A stretch of 64,000 bases of DNA from JADFRD01 sp964491015 (GTDB lineage Bacteria > Fidelibacterota > Marinisomatia > Marinisomatales > TCS55). Below, piece after piece: positions 52,320-60,892 of this stretch (positions are counted from its first letter, which is position 1; each line of letters opens with the position of its first letter). The notes under the pieces were generated by a model that searched no databases, was not told the origin of the DNA, and saw nothing but the letters and a program-made list of their open reading frames with translations. The translations under genes were made by a program, and so were the position numbers. The stretch lies in NCBI GenBank assembly GCA_964491015.1, contig CAZBEY010000002.1, forward strand, positions 24,693-88,692. The letters are read 5' to 3'.

Positions 52320-54467
52320 TTATAGCTTTAGCAATGGAGCTATAACTAAAGACACCACTGACATTAATTTGATTAAAATATTTAACGATGGACCGGATGT
52401 ATCTTTGAATGGATCGCCAACGGTATCGCCAACCACAGCGGCTTTATGAGAATCAGATCCCTTAATGAGTTTCTCTCCGTCAATTTCAATGCCCTTCTCA
52501 ATCATTTTCTTTGCGTTGTCCCAAGCGCCTCCGGCATTTGATTGGAATATAGCCATCAATACACCGGAAACTGTCACACCCGCGAGCAAACCGCCTAATG
52601 TTTCTGGACCAAAAACGAAACCCACAAACACAGGAGAAATAACTGCAAGAAGTCCCGGCAGAATCATTTCCTTAATGGCGGATTGGGTTGATATTTCAAC
52701 ACATTGACCATACTCTACTTTTGAGAGTCCAGCTTCGTAAATCTTTTTATCTTCGTTTGACCAAGTTGATTCGTCTCCTTTTGTTAACACACTAAGAGCA
52801 GATTTTAATTCCGGAATCTCTCTAAATTGACGGCGGACTTCCTCGATCATTGACATGGCTGCTCTTCCAACAGCTCCCATTGCCAAGGAAGAAAATAAAA
52901 AGGGTAACATACCGCCCACCAATAAACCAGCCATAATAGTTGGATTTGAAATATCAATATTATCAATCCCGCTTTGAACCATAAATGCAGCAAACAATGC
53001 CAAGGCTGTCAATGCTGCCGAGCCAATGGCGAACCCTTTTCCAATAGCAGCTGTTGTGTTACCAACCGCATCCAACTTATCTGTCCGTTCCCGGACCTCT
53101 GCTGGTAATCCAGCCATTTCTGCTATGCCACCGGCATTGTCAGAAATCGGACCATACGCATCAACAGCCAATTGTATTCCTGTATTCGCCAGCATTCCCA
53201 AGGCTGCCATTGCAATTCCATATAGACCGGCAAAATGAAATGCCATAATAATTCCTGTGGATAAAATTACAATCGGTATTGCAGTCGATTGCATTCCAAC
53301 GCCTAAACCTGCGATAATGTTTGTTGCGGCGCCTGTTTTTGATTGCTTCGCAATTAATAATACGGGAGATGTACCAGTTCCGGTATAATGTTCTGTGACC
53401 ACTCCAATCCCCAGGCCTGCAACCAGCCCGATAACTGTTGCCCAAAACACTCCTAGGCTTGAATAGTTTTCGCCCCCCAGCACAAATTGATTTGGAAGAA
53501 AGTGCTGAATAAGGAAATAAATCACGACGACCATGACAGCGGAGCTTCCAAATTCACCGCGGTTTAATGCTTTTTGAGGATCTCCGCCTTCTCTAACAGA
53601 AATCATGAATGTTCCTAAAATTGAAACCAGGATTCCTGATCCTGCTATGTATAGCGGTAGTACAACAAAATTCAGATCAAAATTACCCAACACAAGAACA
53701 CTTGCACCCAAGACCATGGAACCCACAATTGAGCCAATATAAGATTCAAAAAGATCGGCGCCCATCCCGGCTACATCGCCAACATTGTCACCAACATTAT
53801 CTGCAATTGTTGCAGGGTTGAGTGGGTGGTCTTCCGGAATTCCTGCCTCAACTTTTCCAACCAAATCTGCCCCAACATCAGCGGCCTTCGTATAAATACC
53901 ACCACCAACACGAGCAAATAATGCAATTGAAGATGCGCCTAAAGAAAATCCTGAAATAACATTTAAGACTGTTTTTATATTGACTGCATCAGTTCCGAAT
54001 GTATTGGAATAGACTATGAATAAACCGCCTAATCCTAATACGCCTAGTCCAACGACACTTAGCCCCATGACGGAACCACCGGTAAAGGCTACTCCTAAAG
54101 CAGAAGATAGGCTCGTTCGTGCAGCGTGGGTCGTTCTGTTATTGGCTTTTGTGGCAACTTTCATTCCTAAAAATCCAGCAAGGCCGGAAGCCAAAGCGCC
54201 AACTAAAAACGAAACTGCAATGAGGGAACTCGAATCTTCCTGCCCAGCATTGGCGAATCCGAGTAGGGCTGCAACCGCAATGACAAATATAGATAAAACA
54301 CGATATTCTGCTTTTAAAAAAGCCATAGCTCCAATAGCGATATTGGCGCCGATAGCTTTCATTTTATCCGTTCCTTCGTCCTGTCGGTTAATCCATTGTG
54401 TTTTCCAGAATGCATAGACCATTGCTAATAGTCCTGCGCCAATAATAAAAAATAAATTGTTATTCAT
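52320..54467 (-). CDS. hppA: Membrane-bound ion-pumping pyrophosphatase
   Basis: A 715-residue, 16-helix ion pump driven by pyrophosphate hydrolysis. The active site contains GGGIYTKAADVGADLVGKVE, DNVGDNVGDVAGMGADLFES and the late GDTVGDPFKDTSGPS. In GNTTAAIGKG the position that is Lys in K+-independent enzymes is Ala473, so it should be K+-dependent. Glu241 in ADLFES is retained, consistent with Na+-pumping types, although proton pumping is not excluded. It lies between pth and the ribosomal operon. Confidence 0.95.
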   Translation of the reverse strand: MNNNLFFIIGAGLLAMVYAFWKTQWINRQDEGTDKMKAIGANIAIGAMAFLKAEYRVLSIFVIAVAALLGFANAGQEDSSSLIAVSFLVGALASGLAGFLGMKVATKANNRTTHAARTSLSSALGVAFTGGSVMGLSVVGLGVLGLGGLFIVYSNTFGTDAVNIKTVLNVISGFSLGASSIALFARVGGGIYTKAADVGADLVGKVEAGIPEDHPLNPATIADNVGDNVGDVAGMGADLFESYIGSIVGSMVLGASVLVLGNFDLNFVVLPLYIAGSGILVSILGTFMISVREGGDPQKALNRGEFGSSAVMVVVIYFLIQHFLPNQFVLGGENYSSLGVFWATVIGLVAGLGIGVVTEHYTGTGTSPVLLIAKQSKTGAATNIIAGLGVGMQSTAIPIVILSTGIIMAFHFAGLYGIAMAALGMLANTGIQLAVDAYGPISDNAGGIAEMAGLPAEVRERTDKLDAVGNTTAAIGKGFAIGSAALTALALFAAFMVQSGIDNIDISNPTIMAGLLVGGMLPFLFSSLAMGAVGRAAMSMIEEVRRQFREIPELKSALSVLTKGDESTWSNEDKKIYEAGLSKVEYGQCVEISTQSAIKEMILPGLLAVISPVFVGFVFGPETLGGLLAGVTVSGVLMAIFQSNAGGAWDNAKKMIEKGIEIDGEKLIKGSDSHKAAVVGDTVGDPFKDTSGPSLNILIKLMSVVSLVIAPLLKL

Positions 54468-54479
54468 TAATTTCCTTCC

Positions 54480-55028
54480 TCATGAGTTGAACCGATTCAT
54501 GGTTCGGTCTATTCCATTTTTTAGTAAGTATTCCATTGCATCAGCTGCTGTTTGAGTCATTATATCTGCTTCAGGTCGATCATGTTTTTTAAATGGTTTT
54601 AATACATATACTTCTGCCGGTCTTTTATGATCGGCGGCCGCCACTCCAAAACGAAGCCTTGGAAAATGAGTGTTTCCCAAGTGATAAATAATTGATTCCA
54701 TACCACGATGACAGCCATCACCGCCTTTGGGACGTAAACGAAGTGAACCAAGGGGTAAATCAACATCATCAATAATGATATGAAGGTCTGCCAAATCGAT
54801 ACCATACTGCTGGATAATTTCTTTGACAGCCACACCACTGTCATTCATTCCCGTAGTGGGTTTGGCTAATAGGGCGTCCTTCGAATTAGTGTACACAAAA
54901 GCACCTTTCCCGGGTTGAAACCGAAGGGACCATCGTCTGGCCAATTCGTCTACCACCCAAAACCCCGCATTGTGCTTTGTCTTGCAATATTCCGATCCGG
55001 GATTGCCTAATCCCACAAACATTTTCAT
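54480..55028 (-). CDS. pth: Peptidyl-tRNA hydrolase
   Basis: A 182-residue Pth that frees tRNAs from stalled peptides. The signature is GLGNPGSEYCKTKHNAGFWV with catalytic His19. LLAKPTTGMNDSGVAVK, IIIDDVDLPLGSLRLRPKGG (catalytic Asp) and GGDGCHRGMESI follow. It is two bases downstream of rplY, a pairing common in bacteria. Confidence 0.96.
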   Translation of the reverse strand: MKMFVGLGNPGSEYCKTKHNAGFWVVDELARRWSLRFQPGKGAFVYTNSKDALLAKPTTGMNDSGVAVKEIIQQYGIDLADLHIIIDDVDLPLGSLRLRPKGGDGCHRGMESIIYHLGNTHFPRLRFGVAAADHKRPAEVYVLKPFKKHDRPEADIMTQTAADAMEYLLKNGIDRTMNRFNS

Positions 55029-55030
55029 CG

Positions 55031-55693
55031 TTATTCAGCGCTTTCTTCCGCCTCCGCATCGCCCTCGGCTTTTTCTTCTTCTGCGGCAGCTTCATCTCCT
55101 TTAATCTCTTCATCTTCGTCGATTTCGACTTCGACTTCGACTTCTTCTTTCGGAGGTTGACACGTTGCAATTACTTGGTCTTCCTCTGCTAAAAGAATCA
55201 ATGTGCTGTCAATAACGACATCAGAGACCGATAAACTGCTGTTCACATCTAATTCGGATATATCCAGCGATATATATTCAGGAACATTTGTCGGTAAACA
55301 TTCTATATCAATTGTGTTCAATATTTGCGACAAAACACCGCCCATTTTCACCCCTATGGCATCACCTTCCAAGTGAATCGGTACCGAAATCGTCATCTTC
55401 TGATCTCGACGCACACGCATCATATCCACATGAATTACAGCATCAGATACCGGGTGGTATTGAATGGCTTTGAGCATGACATATTGTGTCTCTCCAGCCA
55501 AATTAACTTCAAAAATTCTATGACCTGAGTGAAGGGCTTGGTTTAATTCTTTTCCATTGATGGACAAATTTCTGTTACCGGTCTCTTTATAATAATAGTT
55601 AACAGGAACTTTTCCTTTTTTTCGAAGAGACTTCGCTTCGCCGGATCCGATGGCCTCCCTATTTTCTATTGATATTTTATAATATTCTGCCAT
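55031..55693 (-). CDS. rplY: 50S ribosomal protein L25/CTC with acidic tail
   Basis: From ATG at 55693, preceded by GGGAG, the product is 220 residues. The L25 5S-rRNA-binding domain (about 1-95; EAIGSGEAKSLRKKGKVPVN) is followed by the TL5/CTC beta domain (about 95-185; VDMMRVRRDQKMTISVPIHL) and a Glu/Ala-rich acidic tail of some 35 residues. Extending to an upstream ATG at 55768 would overlap prs and adds unconserved sequence, so it is rejected. It follows prs by 13 bp. Confidence 0.95.
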   Translation of the reverse strand: MAEYYKISIENREAIGSGEAKSLRKKGKVPVNYYYKETGNRNLSINGKELNQALHSGHRIFEVNLAGETQYVMLKAIQYHPVSDAVIHVDMMRVRRDQKMTISVPIHLEGDAIGVKMGGVLSQILNTIDIECLPTNVPEYISLDISELDVNSSLSVSDVVIDSTLILLAEEDQVIATCQPPKEEVEVEVEIDEDEEIKGDEAAAEEEKAEGDAEAEESAE

Positions 55694-55706
55694 TATTTTC
55701 TCCCAA

Positions 55707-56654
55707 TTAAAATTCGAATAGTGAACTGACAGATTCGCCTTCATGAATGCGATAAATAGCTTCTGCAAATATATCAGCTACAGTTACAATTTTCATATTT
55801 TTAAATTTTTTCTTCTGTGAAATAGCCACAGTATCTGTTACAATTAAATTACTTATCGGCGATTGCTCCAATCGTTTCACCGCCGAGCCCGATAATAACG
55901 CATGGGTCGCAACAGCCGTTACAGATTTAGCCCCATTTTTCATTGCCGCTGCCGCCGCATTAACAAGTGTCCCGGCAGTATCTATCATATCGTCAATAAT
56001 AAGAACATCTTTGCCGTCCAGAGTCCCAATCAGGTGCATCACTTCTGCTCTATTTGGAGCATAGCGACGTTTATCAATTAGTGCAAAATGCATTCCCAGC
56101 CGTTTTGCATATGCTTGGCTCATACGAGCCGAGCCTACATCCGGGGCGAGAACAGCTGAATTATCAGGATCAAGCCCGACAGCTTTTATTTTACTCAATA
56201 AAATCATACGACTGTATAGATGATCAAAAGGAATTGTTGCAAAACCCTGAATCTGCGTTGAATGGAGGTCCATCGTCACGATGCGATTTGCTCCGGCAGC
56301 GGTAAACATATCAACCATCACCCTGGCAGAAATCGGAACGCGCGGTGTATCTTTTCGGTCCTGACGGGCATAACCAAAATATGGGATTACTGCTGTCACG
56401 CTTTTTGCAGATGCCCGAACGGCCGCATCAAGAATTAATACTAATTCCAGAATGTTCCGTGCCGGTCCATTGGTGGATTGGATTATAAAAACGTCTCGAT
56501 TACGAATGTTGTCTTCAAACTTGATCCATATTTCTTCATCAGCAAAATTCTTTATTGCCAGACGCCCGAGAGGGATGTTTAGTTTTTCGGCAATTTTCAT
56601 CCCGAGATCAGGATTGCTTCGGCCTGTAAATATTTTTAATGAATCTTTATTCAT
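55707..56654 (-). CDS. prs: Ribose-phosphate pyrophosphokinase
   Basis: A 315-residue enzyme making PRPP for nucleotide, His and Trp synthesis. The start is ATG 56654 (MNKDSLKIFTGRSNPDLGMK). NFADEEIWIKFEDNIRNRDV, YFGYARQDRKDTPRVPISA and the PRPP loop DVLIIDDMIDTAGTL are complete. The same frame is open further upstream, but that stretch carries palindromic repeats and unconserved sequence. It follows the tRNA-Gln gene and precedes rplY and pth. Confidence 0.97.
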   Translation of the reverse strand: MNKDSLKIFTGRSNPDLGMKIAEKLNIPLGRLAIKNFADEEIWIKFEDNIRNRDVFIIQSTNGPARNILELVLILDAAVRASAKSVTAVIPYFGYARQDRKDTPRVPISARVMVDMFTAAGANRIVTMDLHSTQIQGFATIPFDHLYSRMILLSKIKAVGLDPDNSAVLAPDVGSARMSQAYAKRLGMHFALIDKRRYAPNRAEVMHLIGTLDGKDVLIIDDMIDTAGTLVNAAAAAMKNGAKSVTAVATHALLSGSAVKRLEQSPISNLIVTDTVAISQKKKFKNMKIVTVADIFAEAIYRIHEGESVSSLFEF

Positions 56655-56749
56655 AATTACTGTGGTGCAGCCCGGTAGTAAAGTGCCAGAGGGCAAGCGG
56701 GGGACTCTATTTTTATCCTGTTTACTTTCCTTTTTTATTTTGCTGGGAT

Positions 56750-56806
56750 GCCCGCCTACACTAACGCTCCGGCGGTCAGGCAGAAATTCTAATTTTGGCT
56801 TCTGCC
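56750..56806. repeat. GC-rich palindromic repeat element between tRNA-Gln and prs
   Basis: CCGCC (56752-56756) pairs with GGCGG (56771-56775), and GGCAGAA (56779-56785) with TTCTGCC (56800-56806). On the minus strand CTGCCTGACCGCCGGAGCGT resembles CTGCCTTACCGAAGGAATGT of the element at 57791-57822. Both are richer in G and C than their surroundings. A REP-like or miniature inverted repeat origin is inferred. Confidence 0.5.
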
Positions 56807-56827
56807 AAACTCCCATTATTTATTCTG

Positions 56828-56898
56828 CTGGGGCGCAGGGATTCGAACCCCAACTGCCTGGACCAAAACCAGGTGTCCTACCCTTAGACGACGCCCCA
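56828..56898 (-). tRNA. tRNA-Gln (anticodon TTG)
   Basis: Read on the minus strand, the acceptor arms TGGGGCG (from 56898) and CGCCCCA pair perfectly. The D-arm, anticodon stem CCTGG/CCAGG with loop TTTTGGT (anticodon TTG) and T-arm GGGGTTCGAATCCC are all present. U1-A72 and discriminator G match tRNA-Gln. CCA is not encoded (GCAGAA follows). It lies between ispE and prs, both on the same strand. Confidence 0.96.
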
Positions 56899-56921
56899 AA
56901 GGGTTCTATTGGATGTAATAA

Positions 56922-57767
56922 TCAGAGATGTTTCGGCAGGGTTAGGAAGGTTCGGGTGTTGGACGGTAAAACAGACTCAGCTGCATGTGCTGCAGTGTCC
57001 TCGTCAAACATTCCGAACACAGTCGAACCACTACCCGACAGACTGGCATATCGAGCTCCGTTTTCGATCAGAGCATCTTTGATTTCACCAATCTCTGGAT
57101 GTGCTGGAATTACAATCCGTTCAAAATCATTCTTAAAAAGCTCAAAAGGGATTATATCCCTTCTGAAGAAGTCGGCAAAGTTAGCTTTTTTACCAACGGT
57201 GTCCAAATCCTTTTTCACCCTTTTATAAGCCCAGCTCGTGGAGATAGATATTGGCGGAATCACGAGTAATATTGTACTGTAAAGTTGAGATTCTATTGGT
57301 GTTAATTTTTCGCCAATGCCTTCTCCCAATTGGGTGCCGCCACAAATAAAAAAAGGCACATCTGCTCCAATCTCTAAAGCAACTTTTTCAAGTTCATTTT
57401 CCTTAATACTCAATTCATATAACAGATTCAAACCCTTTAATACTGCCGCACCATTCGATGAGCCGCCGCCGAGTCCGGCTCCTTGCGGTATACGTTTGTC
57501 CACGTGAATCTTAACTCCTCCAACGTCTGGAAATTCCTGTTTTAAGATAGTATATGCTTTATGGCAGGTATTGGATTTATCGAGTGGGAAATTTCTATTA
57601 TTCGATTTCAACTCACAGCCGTTTTCTATCTTTGTTAACGTAATTGTATCATGGAATTCTAATTCCTGGAAAATGGTGTGGAGATTGTGATAACCGTCGG
57701 GTCGTTGATTTAATACCTGCAGACCAATATTGATCTTGGCGTAGGATTCCAATATTATTGTATTCAA
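56922..57767 (-). CDS. ispE: 4-diphosphocytidyl-2-C-methyl-D-erythritol kinase
   Basis: A 281-residue GHMP kinase of the MEP isoprenoid pathway. SYAKINIGLQVLNQRPDGYH is the family start, PQGAGLGGGSSNGAAVL the ATP loop and SLSGSGSTVFGMF the third GHMP motif. Its pathway neighbour ispF lies 148 bp upstream on the same strand, and dxr is at 12.7 kb. Confidence 0.96.
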   Translation of the reverse strand: MNTIILESYAKINIGLQVLNQRPDGYHNLHTIFQELEFHDTITLTKIENGCELKSNNRNFPLDKSNTCHKAYTILKQEFPDVGGVKIHVDKRIPQGAGLGGGSSNGAAVLKGLNLLYELSIKENELEKVALEIGADVPFFICGGTQLGEGIGEKLTPIESQLYSTILLVIPPISISTSWAYKRVKKDLDTVGKKANFADFFRRDIIPFELFKNDFERIVIPAHPEIGEIKDALIENGARYASLSGSGSTVFGMFDEDTAAHAAESVLPSNTRTFLTLPKHL

Positions 57768-57790
57768 CTATATACCCCTCTTTACTTCTT

Positions 57791-57822
57791 GTCCCACCGA
57801 CATTCCTTCGGTAAGGCAGGGA
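57791..57822. repeat. Palindromic repeat element between ispE and ispF
   Basis: ACCGA (57796-57800) and TCGGT (57808-57812) form a small hairpin. The flanking CTGCCT on the minus strand gives the same pattern CTGCCTnACCGnnGGAnnGT as the element at 56750-56806. It fills the non-coding gap between ispE and ispF and looks like a degenerate second copy. Confidence 0.45.
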
Positions 57823-57915
57823 ATCAAAATGTAAGCGGGGAAACACAAATGGGTTTTACAAAAAAATATCATCAATTCAACCATGCTATAAAACAGATTT
57901 GGGGTTTCATAAGAC

Positions 57916-58389
57916 TTATTTAGAAATAGTTACCACAGCCACAGCTCCAATGCCCTCGCCTCGGCCGATAAAACCCATTTTATCCGTAGTAGTAGCTTTT
58001 ACTGAAACTGACGATTCATCTATTTGGAGAGTTTGGGCAATTTTTTGACTCATACCTGGAATCATATCCGACAACTTCGGCTCTTCCAAAATTACTGTGC
58101 TGTCAATATGGTCGATTTCAAATCCCTTATCACGAACCAGATTAACAGCATGCTCCAGAAAATGAATGCTGGCCTTTCCTTTCCAACAGTCATCATAACT
58201 GGGGAAATGTTGACCAATATCGCCAAGGTTCGCGGCTCCCAGCACAGCATCAACAATAGCGTGGAGAAGCACATCACCGTCTGAATGCCCCACCGAGCCC
58301 AGAGGACTATCCATTTTAATACCGCCAATCATCAGCTTCTCTCCTTCTGCCAGGGGATGCACATCGTAGCCAATTCCTGTCTTAACCAT
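57916..58389 (-). CDS. ispF: 2-C-methyl-D-erythritol 2,4-cyclodiphosphate synthase
   Basis: A 157-residue trimeric zinc enzyme of the MEP pathway. Zinc ligands are Asp9, His11 (GYDVHPLAEG) and His43 (SDGDVLLHAIVDAV). SVSVKATTTDKMGFIGRGEG is the CDP-binding end motif. The 250-bp gap before it (58390-58639) contains no convincing gene. Confidence 0.97.
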   Translation of the reverse strand: MVKTGIGYDVHPLAEGEKLMIGGIKMDSPLGSVGHSDGDVLLHAIVDAVLGAANLGDIGQHFPSYDDCWKGKASIHFLEHAVNLVRDKGFEIDHIDSTVILEEPKLSDMIPGMSQKIAQTLQIDESSVSVKATTTDKMGFIGRGEGIGAVAVVTISK

Positions 58390-58639
58390 GGGGAGAAATT
58401 AAACCATAAAAATTTTATATATTATACATACAAATTTTAGACAGTTTAACGAGTCCATCGAAGGAACGCAGGCGGGTCGCTGCAATAGGTATTGAAAAGT
58501 CTTCTAACAGGTAGGCAGGATAATTCTTATAATCGAGATCCAAATCAAATTGAACATATTATTAATTACGCTTATCATATAAATCAAATATCGGTTTAGC
58601 TATAAAAACGTGCTAAAGAGTAATATTGGGCTTAATTGA

Positions 58640-58831
58640 TCAATTAAATTCGCTATTCTCAGGAAGGTCTCTTTTTGAATACTTCATCGTGCGGCTTTGG
58701 CCGTCTACACTGTCACGATAAAGCAGCACATTACCGTTAAAATCCTCGGCAATGATCCATTCCTGTTGATCAATCAAAACCGGGTCACCTATTTGGTATT
58801 GATTAATCGTTTCTTTTTTAGTTTCAATCAT
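58640..58831 (-). CDS. Small hypothetical protein coupled to gap
   Basis: A 63-residue soluble protein from ATG 58831 (MIETKKETINQYQIGDPVLI). It has strand-turn-strand features (QQEWIIAEDFNGNVLLYRDS, then DGQSRTMKYSKRDLPENS) resembling a small SH3-like or barrel fold. Its start overlaps the last eight bases of the active GAPDH gene, so it is translationally linked. An upstream in-frame ATG at 58894 would extend it into the GAPDH gene and is less likely. No family recognised. Confidence 0.6.
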   Translation of the reverse strand: MIETKKETINQYQIGDPVLIDQQEWIIAEDFNGNVLLYRDSVDGQSRTMKYSKRDLPENSEFN

Positions 58832-59834
58832 GCAACATCCGTTCACTGAATATTTTGATGAGATCCACAACTCTGTTAGAGTAACCCCATTCATTATCGT
58901 ACCAATTGAGTGTTTTTACAAACCGTTTATCGATTACCGTTGTAAACGGAGCGTCAAAAATGGATGAATGAGGATTGCCAATAATGTCAGTAGATACAAT
59001 CGGCGAATTTTCATACTCCAAAATCGGAGCTAGTCTGGCAGTAGCAGCGGCATCTTGCACTGCCTGGCGTATATCGTCAGCGGTCACATTAGTTTTTAGC
59101 TCTGTATTCAGATCCACAATGGATCCGTCAGGGACAGGAACCCGCATAGCAATCCCGTCCAATTTACCATCGAGTTCCGGAAGCACCTTTCCCACTGCCC
59201 TTGCAGCTCCGGTGGTTGTTGGAATAATATTTTCGGCAGCCGCCCGGCTTCGCCTCCAGTCGGAATGAGGGACATCTGCTAACCGTTGATCGTTGGTATA
59301 GGCATGAATAGTGTTGATTACACCGTATTCAATCCCAAAAGCATCATTCAAAATTTTTACCATTGGCGCTAGGCAATTGGTTGTACAAGATGCATTTGAT
59401 ACAATTTTATGTTCAGAAGTTAAACGATCTTCATTGACACCAATCACGACAGTGTAATCTATGTCATCTTTGGACGGCACGGTTAATATTACTCTGGATG
59501 CCCCTGCATCAATATGTGCTTGAAGTTGACTTTTTAGTCGAAAAATACCGGTTGCTTCAACGACAACGTCAACACCAATTTCTCCCCATGGTAACTTTCC
59601 GGGATTTGGTTCTGACAACATTTGGATTTCATGTTTTGATGTTTTTAATACATTGTCTTTTACAACCACAGTATCTTTTAAACGCCCCATGACTGTATCG
59701 TATTTTAATAAATAAGTCAGGGCATCATTATCCGCAAGGTCATTGATTGCAACAACCTTAATTTTGTTTTGCTTGTTTAATATCCGGAATACAGACCTTC
59801 CAATCCGACCAAATCCATTAATAGCTACTTTCAT
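58824..59834 (-). CDS. gap: Glyceraldehyde-3-phosphate dehydrogenase (active copy)
   Basis: A 336-residue glycolytic GAPDH. NGFGRIGR is at 6-13 and NDL at 31-33 suggests NAD. The catalytic Cys150 lies in SNASCTTNCLAP and His177 in NTIHAYT. Thr208-Gly209 (PTTTGAARAV) and Arg231 (AMRVPVPDGS) form the phosphate sites. All functional residues are present, unlike in the adjacent paralogue. Its ATG overlaps the stop of that paralogue by four bases, and a 63-residue gene overlaps its own stop. Confidence 0.97.
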   Translation of the reverse strand: MKVAINGFGRIGRSVFRILNKQNKIKVVAINDLADNDALTYLLKYDTVMGRLKDTVVVKDNVLKTSKHEIQMLSEPNPGKLPWGEIGVDVVVEATGIFRLKSQLQAHIDAGASRVILTVPSKDDIDYTVVIGVNEDRLTSEHKIVSNASCTTNCLAPMVKILNDAFGIEYGVINTIHAYTNDQRLADVPHSDWRRSRAAAENIIPTTTGAARAVGKVLPELDGKLDGIAMRVPVPDGSIVDLNTELKTNVTADDIRQAVQDAAATARLAPILEYENSPIVSTDIIGNPHSSIFDAPFTTVIDKRFVKTLNWYDNEWGYSNRVVDLIKIFSERMLHD

Positions 59835-60850
59835 GAATTTGCCTCCAAGTTACCGTATGCTTTTACCAATTCCAAAATACGCTGGGAATATCCAAAACCG
59901 TCATCATACCAATTAATTGTTTTAATCAGTTTACCGGCTGCAATCATAGTTGCTCGGGCATCAAAAACCATGGAATGACTGTCACCCACGACATCGCTGG
60001 AGACAATTGGATCATCGGTAAAACCAATAATATTTTTCAGAGGACCTTCGGAAATTTCCTTCATTTTAGCATTTAGCTCATCCACGGTAGGGAGCCGTTT
60101 TAATTCAGTGGTAAGGTCTACACATGACCCGTCAGGGATAGGGACATTAAAAGCAATCCCTGAAATTTTCCCCTTCAAGTGAGGCAATACGGACTCTACT
60201 AATTTTGGGGAAGGTGTTTGATTGGGTATAATATTTTCTACTGCAGAACGACTCCGTCGCAAATCGGATCGAACGCTATCTGCTAAGGGCTGATCAGCCG
60301 TATAGGAATGAATTGTTGTCATCATTGCCTTCTCAAGTCCATATTCTTTATCTAAAATATCCAGCATAAGAGCCAAAACCTGAGTAGTAGATGAAGAGGG
60401 TGAAACAATTTTATCTTTTAGAGAAATTTCATTATCATTTAATCCCATTACCACAATTCTATCAACGGGGTCTTTCGGAGGGGTGGTCGCTATAATGCGG
60501 CGGGCTCCTGCCTTAAGATATTCCTCCAACTCTGTTCTTGGTAAAATACGGCCGGTACAATCAATAATAATATCTGCTCCAAGGGCATCCCACGGTAATT
60601 GACCTGAACCGGATAATACACGCACTGTTTGATTCCCAAAATGAATATAATGGTCTTCCAGATATGCCTCAGTATTCACAGGTCCATAAACTGAATCGTG
60701 GTGTAATAAATAAAAGAGCGCTTCCGGGTGAGCCAAATCACTAACGCCCACGAAATTAAGCTGGGGATCATCGTAACCAAGACGTAAAAGATTGCGTCCA
60801 ATTCTCCCGAATCCAATAATACCGATATTGATTTTTTTATCCTTTTCCAT
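59831..60850 (-). CDS. GAPDH paralogue lacking the catalytic cysteine
   Basis: A 339-residue protein with the complete GAPDH fold (IIGFGRIGRN at 11-20, TTIHSYTADQ with His181, RSDLRRSRSAVENIIP). The catalytic position is altered: SNASCTTNCLA is replaced by SPSSSTTQVLA, so the nucleophile Cys is Ser154. The phosphate-site Gly209 and Arg231 of the active copy become Pro213 and Asn235 (NQTPSPKLV, AFNVPIPDGS). Classical dehydrogenase activity is therefore not expected. It overlaps the active gap gene by four bases (ATGA) and may form mixed tetramers with it; that is inference. Confidence 0.92.
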   Translation of the reverse strand: MEKDKKINIGIIGFGRIGRNLLRLGYDDPQLNFVGVSDLAHPEALFYLLHHDSVYGPVNTEAYLEDHYIHFGNQTVRVLSGSGQLPWDALGADIIIDCTGRILPRTELEEYLKAGARRIIATTPPKDPVDRIVVMGLNDNEISLKDKIVSPSSSTTQVLALMLDILDKEYGLEKAMMTTIHSYTADQPLADSVRSDLRRSRSAVENIIPNQTPSPKLVESVLPHLKGKISGIAFNVPIPDGSCVDLTTELKRLPTVDELNAKMKEISEGPLKNIIGFTDDPIVSSDVVGDSHSMVFDARATMIAAGKLIKTINWYDDGFGYSQRILELVKAYGNLEANS

Positions 60851-60860
60851 CAGTTTAATT

Positions 60861-60892
60861 TATTTAGTAACTATAATATGAGTCACTAAATA
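60861..60892. promoter_or_regulatory. Inverted repeat in the gap/acs divergent region
   Basis: TATTTAGT (60861-60868) and ACTAAATA (60885-60892) are perfect 8-bp arms separated by 16 bases, in the 157-bp gap between the GAPDH paralogue (-) and acs (+). It starts 10 bp before the ATG of the former and could control both promoters. Function unproven. Confidence 0.4.

Noticed and set aside
54016..54417. Long open frame opposite hppA (+ strand)
   Set aside because: It is the antisense of strongly conserved pyrophosphatase helices, with proline/alanine-rich composition and no start signals.
55694..55768. N-terminal extension of rplY
   Set aside because: It would overlap prs. ATG 55693 has a Shine-Dalgarno sequence and gives the normal L25 start.
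56655..56816. N-terminal extension of prs
   Set aside because: The frame is open, but the added 54 residues are unconserved and cover a palindromic repeat; ATG 56654 starts the normal protein.
58415..58561. Open frame of about 48 codons in the ispF upstream gap (minus strand)
   Set aside because: No ATG or GTG, no ribosome-binding site, only an internal TTG, and no recognisable family; may be chance or repeat remnant.
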